DNA from: Flavobacteriaceae bacterium
Lineage (GTDB): Bacteria; Bacteroidota; Bacteroidia; Flavobacteriales; Flavobacteriaceae
Assembly: GCA_019090365.1 (NCBI GenBank)
Contig: JAHRWC010000168.1
Location: 1 to 7,196 of the forward strand
DNA length: 7,196 nucleotides
Direction of reading: 5' to 3'
Positions 1 to 5,694 of the stretch are shown piece by piece; the stretch's first letter is position 1, and the number at the start of each line of letters is the position of its first letter. The notes under the pieces were generated by a model. The model was not told the origin of the DNA. It was given only the letters and a program-made list of their open reading frames with translations, and searched no databases. A program made the position numbers and the translations under genes.

Positions 1-480
1 CTACAAGAAGAATCTATTGAAGATATGGATGCATTTATTTCAGTAACTGGAAATAGTGAAACAAATATAATGTCTTGCCTTGTTGCCAAATCCAAAGGAG
101 TTAAAAAGACAATTGCATTGGTTGAAAACATGGATTATTTTCAATTATCGCAGTCGATTGGAATTGATACTCTGATAAATAAAAAACTACTAGCTGCAAA
201 TAATATATTTAGATATATTAGAAAAGGGGAAATAGTTGCAATGACTAAGTTGAATAATATGAATGCTGAATTATTAGAATTTGAAGTTACTCCAACTTCA
301 TTTGTCTGTAATAAAATTATTCGCGAGTTAAAATTTCCAAGATCTGCTATAATTGGTGGAGTTATAAGAAATGGGATAGGATTAATCGCTTTAGGTGATT
401 TTAAAATATTGAGTGGCGACAGAATTGTAGTTTGTTGTCTTCCTCAATCTATTAAAAAAGTTGAAACACTTTTCATATAA
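1..480 (+). CDS. trkA: TrkA, Trk potassium uptake regulatory (NAD-binding) subunit, 3' part
   Basis: TrkA is the cytoplasmic ring-forming subunit that binds nucleotides and gates the TrkH potassium channel. The frame is open from the first base of the window, so the gene starts to the left; the ATG at 25 is an internal methionine. 159 residues are visible, about the last third of a usual TrkA of roughly 450 residues. They cover the end of the second RCK_N (Rossmann-like) domain, with the typical TGNSETN motif at visible residues 16-22. An RCK_C (TrkA_C) domain follows from about residue 90 to the end, with its usual Gly-Asp turn at 139-140. The stop codon shares one base with the start codon of trkH (TAATG), so the two are probably translationally coupled and expressed as one unit. 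The downstream TrkH gene makes this identification firm. There are no frameshifts in the visible part. Confidence 0.93.
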   Translation, partial: LQEESIEDMDAFISVTGNSETNIMSCLVAKSKGVKKTIALVENMDYFQLSQSIGIDTLINKKLLAANNIFRYIRKGEIVAMTKLNNMNAELLEFEVTPTSFVCNKIIRELKFPRSAIIGGVIRNGIGLIALGDFKILSGDRIVVCCLPQSIKKVETLFI

Positions 481-1985
481 TGAGATCTTCAGTAAAGCTT
501 AATTATAAAATTATTTTCCATTTAATGGGGCTTCTTATTACCGTTAATGGAGGTTTTATGTTATTGTCTTCTATCATTAGTTTTATCTACAAAGATGGCG
601 TTGGTATAGAAATTTTATTAGCAGGTATTGTTACATTAGTATTAGGTGGTGCTATTATGTTAGCAACGAGAGTAAATAAAAAAGAACTTTGTAAAAGAGA
701 TGGATATGTAATTGTAACGTTTGGTTGGATTTTCATGTCATTGGTTGGTACTTTACCTTATATTTTTACAGGTGCAATTCCAAGCTTTACAAACGCTTTT
801 TTTGAAACCATGAGTGGTTATACTACCACAGGGGCTTCAATTTTAAATGATATTGAAAGTATACCAAAAGGGGTTTTATTTTGGAGAAGTATTACACATT
901 GGATAGGAGGAATGGGTATTATCGTATTAGCGATAGCAATCTTACCTTTATTAGGCATAGGAGGAATGGAACTCTTCGCAGCTGAAGCACCAGGCCCTGG
1001 AGGTGATAAACTGCACCCTAGGATTGCAGATACAGCTAAAAGATTATGGCTGATTTATGTTGGGTATACAGTAGCTGAAACCATTATATTGAAAGTAGCA
1101 GGGATGGATTTGTTTGATGCTATGAATCATTCATTGAGTACATTAAGTACAGGTGGGTTTTCTACAAAGAATGCCAGTGTTGCATTTTGGAATGATCAAC
1201 CTATTATACAATATATAATTATGGTTTTCATGTTTTTGGCAGGTACCAACTTCGTACTTAGTTATTTTGCATTCAAAACTAAATTCAGTAAAATATTTGG
1301 AGATGAAGAGTTTCGATTTTATACTATTATCATAATAGTATTTACGTTAATTTCTTCATTGATAATATATTTTGGCGCCGACATTACTAATTCAAGTGTA
1401 TTTCATCCTTTGGTTTGGGGAGAGCTTGAAAGCGCTGTACGGCATAGTTTATTTCAAGTATTAGCTATTGTTACAACTACAGGTTTTGTTAGTGCAGATT
1501 ATACGGTTTGGACGCCTTTTTTAACAATGGTATTTTTTGGATTAATGTTTTTAGGAGGCTCAGCGGGGTCAACATCTGGAGGGGTAAAAATCGTTCGTCA
1601 TATGCTGTTAATCAAAAATGGTATTTTAGAATTTAAAAGAACATTACATCCTCATGCAATTTTACCTGTACGATATAATACTAAAGCAGTTCGACAACCT
1701 ATTGTTTTTAACATTTTAGCCTTTTTTATATTGTATTTGCTTTCCTTTATAATTGGAGTGTTAGTGTTTTCATTATTAGGGTTAGACTTTAAAACTGCAT
1801 TAGGAGGCGCAGCTTCAAGTTTAGGAAACGTGGGTCCTGCTTTAGGAAGTTTAGGTCCTGTAGATAATTATAGTGCATTGCCAGATTTGGCAAAATGGTG
1901 GTCTTCTTTTTTAATGCTAATAGGTAGGTTAGAACTATTTACAGTTCTAATTCTTTTCACACCTTTTTTCTGGAGAAATAGATAA
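480..1985 (+). CDS. trkH: TrkH, Trk potassium transporter membrane subunit
   Basis: This is the pore-forming inner-membrane subunit of the Trk potassium uptake system, of the SKT (Trk/Ktr/HKT) superfamily. At 501 residues it has full family length. The four pore-loop repeats that together make the selectivity filter are all visible: TTTG at residues 115-118, STGG at 223-226, TTTG at 332-335 and NVGP at 450-453, each next to hydrophobic helices. The Gly/Ser-rich stretch at 359-369 before VKI matches the intramembrane loop region that gates the pore, and a conserved Arg lies in the last helix at 483. Many hydrophobic segments occur, for example 11-36, 45-62, 76-97, 143-160, 242-264, 280-299, 346-360, 408-434 and 474-495. 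The start overlaps the trkA stop by one base, which supports this ATG and coupling to TrkA. The stop codon directly touches the stop codon of the opposite-strand cupin gene. Confidence 0.95.
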   Translation: MRSSVKLNYKIIFHLMGLLITVNGGFMLLSSIISFIYKDGVGIEILLAGIVTLVLGGAIMLATRVNKKELCKRDGYVIVTFGWIFMSLVGTLPYIFTGAIPSFTNAFFETMSGYTTTGASILNDIESIPKGVLFWRSITHWIGGMGIIVLAIAILPLLGIGGMELFAAEAPGPGGDKLHPRIADTAKRLWLIYVGYTVAETIILKVAGMDLFDAMNHSLSTLSTGGFSTKNASVAFWNDQPIIQYIIMVFMFLAGTNFVLSYFAFKTKFSKIFGDEEFRFYTIIIIVFTLISSLIIYFGADITNSSVFHPLVWGELESAVRHSLFQVLAIVTTTGFVSADYTVWTPFLTMVFFGLMFLGGSAGSTSGGVKIVRHMLLIKNGILEFKRTLHPHAILPVRYNTKAVRQPIVFNILAFFILYLLSFIIGVLVFSLLGLDFKTALGGAASSLGNVGPALGSLGPVDNYSALPDLAKWWSSFLMLIGRLELFTVLILFTPFFWRNR

Positions 1986-2303
1986 TTATTTTAAATCTTC
2001 ACGAACAGGAGTAAAGACATCTAAAATTTTACAATTTGTAATTGCTCTTCCTGAATGAACTGCATTGGATTTCATGATCGCTATATCACCAACTTTACAT
2101 ATTCTTGTGTTGCCTTCAATAGTTAATTCAAACTCTCCTTCAAGTACTTGTGAAACTTGTTCGTTGATATGAAAATGTTCAGGTAATTCAGCTCCTTTTT
2201 CAATTTCGAATAAAGCGAATGTTTGTGATTCAGTATGAATTAATTGAACCATAAAACCTGGCAATAACTCTTTCGATTCGCATTCTTTAAAGCTAGTGTA
2301 CAT
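1986..2303 (-). CDS. Small single-domain cupin protein
   Basis: This is a 105-residue protein made of one conserved beta-barrel cupin domain; no other domain and no signal peptide is visible. Cupin motif 1 is G37, H43-F-H45, Q49, G56. It fits the spacing G-X5-H-X-H-X3-(E)-X6-G, but Gln49 stands where Glu is common. Motif 2 is degenerate around G72 to H83. His43, His45, Gln49 and His83 could therefore bind one metal ion. Such cupins range from small dioxygenases and isomerases to ligand sensors, so the substrate cannot be told from sequence. The gene lies 21 bp downstream of the aminotransferase gene on the same strand, with no promoter motif between them, so it is probably the last gene of a three-gene operon. 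The start is the only reasonable ATG, just after the preceding stop. The 3' end abuts trkH with no spacer. Confidence 0.82.
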   Translation of the reverse strand: MYTSFKECESKELLPGFMVQLIHTESQTFALFEIEKGAELPEHFHINEQVSQVLEGEFELTIEGNTRICKVGDIAIMKSNAVHSGRAITNCKILDVFTPVREDLK

Positions 2304-2324
2304 AGGAAGCTTAGTTTAGATAAA

Positions 2325-3512
2325 TTATTTCAGTGCATTTTTAATTCTAGACATTGCTTCAACTATATTTTCATCTGAAGCAGCATAAGATATACGAATA
2401 CAATTAGGATCACCAAAAGCTTCTCCTGTAACAGTAGCAACATTTGCATTTTCTAATAAAAATAAAGAAAAATCTGAAGCAGAATTTATTGTAATTCCAT
2501 TGATTGTTTTTCCGAAGTAATAAGAAATATCAGGAAAAACATAAAATGCACCATGAGGTATATTTGCTTTAAAACCTGGAATATCTGAAATTAAATTAAG
2601 AATTAGTTGACGTCTTTCTTTAAAAGCATCAACCATGTATTGTATTTTACTTGGTGGATTTTCAAGGGCAGTAATCGTTGCTCTTTGTGCAATACAATTA
2701 GCTCCACTAGTAATTTGACCTTGCATTTTGTTACAAGCTCTAGCGATCCAATCGGGAGCGCCTATATATCCAATTCTCCAACCTGTCATAGAATAGGCTT
2801 TAGAAACGCCATTAACCACCACAGTTCTGTCTTTCATGTCTTCAAAGATTGCCATTGATGTATGGCCTTCTTCATAGTTTATATGCTCATAAATTTCATC
2901 ACTTATTACAATGATGTTAGGGTAATTAACAAGCACATCTGCTAAAGCTCTTAATTCACTTTTAGAATACACCGAACCACTTGGGTTACAGGGAGAGCTA
3001 TAAATTATCATTTTAGTTTTCGGAGTAATCGCAGCTTCTAATTCTTCAGGAGTCACTTTGAAATCTGTATCAATTGAAGTTGGGATTTCTACAGGTACAC
3101 CACCAGCTAATTTGCTAATGTCACTATAACTTACCCAATAAGGAGCAGGTAAAAGTACTTCGTCTCCTTCATTTAATAAAACCATTGCAAGATTTGCTAA
3201 TGATTGCTTTGCTCCAGTAGAAACAACAATTTGAGAAAGCTCAAAATCAAGTTGATTATCACGTTTAAATTTTGTGATAATTGCTTGTTTTAATTCGCCA
3301 TAACCGTCAACAGGAGTATAAGAATGGTAATTATCATTTATTGCTTTAATTGCACTTTCTTTTACAAAATCTGGAACTGAAAAATCGGGTTCACCTAAGC
3401 TTAATCCTATTATGTCTTTTCCTTCTTGTCTAAGCTCACGAGCTTTTGCTGCCATCGCTAATGTGGCAGAGGTTGCCATTTCATTAACGCGTTTTGATAA
3501 TTTTGTATTCAT
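2325..3512 (-). CDS. Class I PLP-dependent aminotransferase, aspartate aminotransferase type
   Basis: This cytoplasmic enzyme is expected to transfer amino groups between an amino acid, probably aspartate, and 2-oxoglutarate. Its 395 residues match the usual length of the Ib (Thermus-type) aspartate aminotransferase group. Fold-type I landmarks are in order: the phosphate-binding STGAKQ at 98-103; NPSG at 176-179, whose Asn contacts PLP; SDEIYEH at 204-210, with Asp205 facing the pyridine nitrogen and Tyr208 its hydroxyl; the Schiff-base lysine Lys238 in SKAYSMTGWRIGY, with Arg246 binding phosphate; and Arg373, which should hold the substrate alpha-carboxylate. Lys102 is in the position reported to recognise the acidic side chain in this subgroup, which favours aspartate. 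Some members also use prephenate or aromatic acids, so specificity is inferred. It starts 6 bp after the desaturase stop and is probably cotranscribed with it. An aspC-type name is possible, but E. coli AspC belongs to a different subgroup. Confidence 0.92.
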   Translation of the reverse strand: MNTKLSKRVNEMATSATLAMAAKARELRQEGKDIIGLSLGEPDFSVPDFVKESAIKAINDNYHSYTPVDGYGELKQAIITKFKRDNQLDFELSQIVVSTGAKQSLANLAMVLLNEGDEVLLPAPYWVSYSDISKLAGGVPVEIPTSIDTDFKVTPEELEAAITPKTKMIIYSSPCNPSGSVYSKSELRALADVLVNYPNIIVISDEIYEHINYEEGHTSMAIFEDMKDRTVVVNGVSKAYSMTGWRIGYIGAPDWIARACNKMQGQITSGANCIAQRATITALENPPSKIQYMVDAFKERRQLILNLISDIPGFKANIPHGAFYVFPDISYYFGKTINGITINSASDFSLFLLENANVATVTGEAFGDPNCIRISYAASDENIVEAMSRIKNALK

Positions 3513-3518
3513 TACTAC

Positions 3519-4622
3519 TTAAACAGAAACTACTGCTGGTTTATGTCCTAAAGAACTTAATTGTTTAAAATGCTCGATTACTGCTTTTCGAGTTGTTTTA
3601 TATTCGTTGTATGGTAAATTAAACTCTAAAGCTGTTTCTTTTACAATTTTAGCTATTTTACCATAATGAATATGAGATATGTGTGGAAATATATGGTGTT
3701 CAACTTGATGATTTAAACCACCAGTATACCATGATATAAATTTATTTGTTGGAGCAAAATTTGAAGTTGTATAAAATTGATGAATTGCCCATGTATGTTT
3801 CATGTTACCATTTTCATCTGGTAATGGCATTTCAGTTTTAGGAACTACGTGTGCTAACTGAAATACTAAACTTAAAATCATTCCTGCAGTATAGTGCATT
3901 ACAAAAAAGCCTAATAAAACTTTCCACCAAGCCATATCTAAAACTAATAATGGTAAGACAACCCATACTAGATAATAAACTATTTTAGAGATGATTAATA
4001 CAGTCCATTCTTTAGCAGGATTAGGAAACTTACCGTAAGATAATTTTCTTTTTAAATAACTACGCATTTGTTTAAAATCGGTAGTTATAGCCCAATTAAT
4101 TGTTAGTAATCCATAAAGAAATATAGAATAGTATTTTTGAAATTTATGAACTTTGAACCATTTTGCATGTTTTGAAAATCGAATTACTCTACCCGCATCA
4201 ATATCTTCATCATGTCCTTGAATATTAGTGAAAGTATGGTGAAGTACATTATGTTGAACTTTCCAATTATATACATTTCCTGCAAGAATATAAATACTGC
4301 TTCCCATTAATCTATTTACCCATTTTTTACTAGAAAAAGATTCATGGTTGCTATCGTGCATTACATTCATACCAACACCAGCCATACCGAATCCTATCAC
4401 CATTGTTAAAAGTAATAGCGCCCATTGAGGCATAGAAACTGTAAGGATTAATATTAATGGAACAAAAAATAAAGAAAACATTACAATGGCTTTGGAGTAT
4501 AATTTCCAATTTCCTGTCTTTGCAACATTCTTTTCTTTAAAATATTTATTTACACGTTGATTAAGTGTTCTGAAAAATTTTGCAGAATCATCTCTTGAAA
4601 AGGTAATTTGATTGTAAGCCAT
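3519..4622 (-). CDS. Membrane fatty-acid (acyl-CoA / acyl-lipid) desaturase
   Basis: This integral-membrane di-iron enzyme should insert a double bond into a fatty acyl chain using O2 and two electrons. All three histidine boxes of the FA_desaturase family are present: HDSNH at residues 89-93, HNVLHH at 124-129 and QVEHH at 306-310. The third box begins with Gln rather than His, the pattern typical of front-end (delta-5/delta-6, linoleoyl-CoA type) desaturases. Hydrophobic segments lie at about 44-62, 66-88, 163-180, 208-228 and 232-256, with the His boxes predicted on the cytoplasmic side. There is no fused cytochrome b5 domain in the 367 residues, so electrons must come from a separate ferredoxin or similar donor. 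Chain position and substrate cannot be fixed from sequence. It is the first gene of the minus-strand operon, read from its own promoter in the 122-bp divergent intergenic region. Confidence 0.92.
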   Translation of the reverse strand: MAYNQITFSRDDSAKFFRTLNQRVNKYFKEKNVAKTGNWKLYSKAIVMFSLFFVPLILILTVSMPQWALLLLTMVIGFGMAGVGMNVMHDSNHESFSSKKWVNRLMGSSIYILAGNVYNWKVQHNVLHHTFTNIQGHDEDIDAGRVIRFSKHAKWFKVHKFQKYYSIFLYGLLTINWAITTDFKQMRSYLKRKLSYGKFPNPAKEWTVLIISKIVYYLVWVVLPLLVLDMAWWKVLLGFFVMHYTAGMILSLVFQLAHVVPKTEMPLPDENGNMKHTWAIHQFYTTSNFAPTNKFISWYTGGLNHQVEHHIFPHISHIHYGKIAKIVKETALEFNLPYNEYKTTRKAVIEHFKQLSSLGHKPAVVSV

Positions 4623-4677
4623 AAATATATTTTCAAATGAGTAATAAAATAAAATGCAAAAATAAATATATTCAATG
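4621..4677. repeat. Imperfect direct repeat across the desaturase promoter and leader
   Basis: ATAAATATATTTTCAAATG (4621-4639) recurs as ATAAATATATTCAATG (4662-4677), with a 2-base and a 1-base difference in length. One copy lies between the predicted transcription start and the start codon; the other lies in the spacer between the -33 and -7 elements. The first copy contains the perfect palindrome AAATATATTT (4623-4632). It could be a regulator-binding site or simply AT-rich coincidence. Confidence 0.3.
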
Positions 4678-4689
4678 TATAACGCACAA
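4657..4689 (-). promoter_or_regulatory. Bacteroidota-type promoter for the desaturase operon
   Basis: Read on the minus strand, TATTTTTG at 4664-4657 is an exact match to the -7 consensus TAnnTTTG of Bacteroidota. A TTG at 4689-4687 lies 22 bp upstream, within the usual distance for the -33 element. Transcription would start near 4650, giving a leader of roughly 28 nt before the desaturase ATG. In such AT-rich DNA a chance match is possible, but the position is right. Confidence 0.55.
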
Positions 4690-4720
4690 CTCTTTCTATT
4701 ATTTTTTAGGAAAGTTATTT

Positions 4721-4728
4721 TACTTTTG
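4721..4728 (+). promoter_or_regulatory. -7 element of the rsmG promoter
   Basis: TACTTTTG matches the Bacteroidota -7 consensus TAnnTTTG. Transcription would begin around 4733, about 12 nt before the ATG at 4745. No clean TTG -33 element is visible; the expected region is only T-rich. The position argues that the upstream in-frame ATG at 4637 is not translated, since it would lie before the transcript starts. Confidence 0.5.
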
Positions 4729-4744
4729 TAGCAGAATTATAAAC

Positions 4745-5371
4745 ATGGAGATAATACATAAATACTTTCCGAATCTAAGTGAAGAACAGATTCAGCAATT
4801 TGAAAAATTACAAGAACTTTATCAAGATTGGAATCTTAAGATAAATGTAGTTTCACGTAAGGATATAGACGAATTATATGTAAGACATGTTTTACATTCG
4901 TTAGGGATTGCAAAAATACAAACCTTTCTGCCTGGTTCAAAAGTCTTGGATGTGGGTACTGGTGGAGGTTTTCCCGGAATACCGTTAGCAATTTTATTTC
5001 CAGAAACTAATTTTCATTTAGTTGATAGTATTGGAAAAAAGATTAAAGTTGTCGAGGAAGTAACTGAAGGATTGCAATTAAAAAATGTAAAATTTACGAA
5101 TGCAAGAGTGGAAACAATCACTGATCAATATGATTTTATTGTAAGTCGAGCAGTTGCACAAATGGAAACTTTTAAGTTTTGGGTTAAAAATAGAATTGCT
5201 AAAAAAAGCAATCATGAATTAAAAAATGGAATTCTTTATTTAAAAGGAGGAGATTTAAAGGAAGAATTAGCGCAATTTCCGAAAGCTACAATTTATAATT
5301 TACAAGATTATTTTGAGGAACCTTTTTATGAGACTAAAAAAGTTGTGCATTTACCACTTAAGTATAAATAA
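4745..5371 (+). CDS. rsmG: RsmG, 16S rRNA (guanine(527)-N7)-methyltransferase
   Basis: RsmG (formerly GidB) uses S-adenosylmethionine to methylate N7 of G527 in 16S rRNA, in the 530 loop of the small ribosomal subunit; its loss is known to give low-level streptomycin resistance in several bacteria. The SAM-binding motif I is VLDVGTGGGFPGIP at residues 67-80. Other family signatures are the N-terminal LKINVVSRKD (31-40), RH at 47-48, LVDS at 92-95, SRAV at 134-137 and LKGG at 166-169. From the ATG at 4745 the protein has 208 residues, the normal family length. The frame remains open up to an ATG at 4637, but those extra 36 residues are Cys/Tyr/Phe/Lys-rich, resemble no RsmG N-terminus and overlap the promoter motifs, so 4745 is the better start. 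It is transcribed divergently from the desaturase operon. Confidence 0.95.
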   Translation: MEIIHKYFPNLSEEQIQQFEKLQELYQDWNLKINVVSRKDIDELYVRHVLHSLGIAKIQTFLPGSKVLDVGTGGGFPGIPLAILFPETNFHLVDSIGKKIKVVEEVTEGLQLKNVKFTNARVETITDQYDFIVSRAVAQMETFKFWVKNRIAKKSNHELKNGILYLKGGDLKEELAQFPKATIYNLQDYFEEPFYETKKVVHLPLKYK

Positions 5372-5444
5372 ATCTCTAATATGATATTTGTTAGCTTATT
5401 ATATCTTTTTAAAAGATAATTTAGCCTCTCAAAAAAATATCAAT

Positions 5445-5624
5445 ATGAGTTCAAATAAAGAATGTTTAGTTTGTAAAGCATCTTCAACAGAGATTCCAGT
5501 TACAAAATTTTATTATCAAGAAAGCGAATTTTATATCTGCCCACAGCATATGCCAGTAATAATTCATAATCCAGATCAATTAATTGGATTATTAGATGGT
5601 GCAGATAAATTTAAAGGTGTTTAA
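5445..5624 (+). CDS. Small conserved-type protein with CxxC/CxxH putative zinc site
   Basis: This 59-residue hypothetical protein has no function I can name. Cys7-X2-Cys10 and Cys32-X2-His35 (CLVC and CPQH) form a spacing typical of a small zinc finger or zinc ribbon, so a structural zinc is likely. The C-terminal half holds a short hydrophobic segment, then an acidic and glycine-containing tail (residues 45-55). There is no signal peptide or membrane helix, so it is probably cytoplasmic. The frame extends upstream to a TTG at 5388, but the ATG at 5445 follows an A-rich stretch as is usual in Bacteroidota, and the zinc motif starts right after it. It begins 73 bp after rsmG on the same strand and may be cotranscribed or use a weak own promoter (GATATTTG at 5383-5390 is one mismatch from the -7 consensus). 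It is followed by a strong terminator. Confidence 0.75.
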   Translation: MSSNKECLVCKASSTEIPVTKFYYQESEFYICPQHMPVIIHNPDQLIGLLDGADKFKGV

Positions 5625-5642
5625 AGTAAATAGAATGTAATA

Positions 5643-5677
5643 AAAAAAGCTCCTTTCTTTTCGAAAGGAGCTTTTTT
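5643..5677. terminator. Bidirectional intrinsic terminator
   Basis: A perfect 15-bp inverted repeat has arms at 5643-5657 and 5663-5677 around a 5-base TTTTC loop. The core pairs GCTCCTTTC with GAAAGGAGC, and the outer six pairs are A-T. On each strand the hairpin therefore ends in a run of T. It sits between the stop codons of the small plus-strand gene (5624) and the minus-strand secreted-protein gene (5695) and should stop transcription from both. Confidence 0.9.
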
Positions 5678-5694
5678 ATTTATATGAATCAAAA

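Noticed and set aside
25..27. ATG as the start of trkA
   Set aside because: The frame is open to base 1, and the visible sequence begins in the middle of the second RCK domain.
2607..2858. Plus-strand open frame of 83 codons
   Set aside because: It lies wholly inside the well-supported aminotransferase gene on the opposite strand, and its translation is low-complexity with no recognisable domain.
5383..5390. GATATTTG as a promoter for the small Cys/His gene
   Set aside because: It has one mismatch to TAnnTTTG and no -33 TTG at a suitable distance, so it was not listed as a feature; the gene may simply be read through from rsmG.
5388..5444. TTG start extending the small Cys/His protein by 19 residues
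   Set aside because: TTG starts are uncommon, the extra residues look like translated intergenic DNA, and an ATG with an A-rich leader lies just before the conserved Cys motif.
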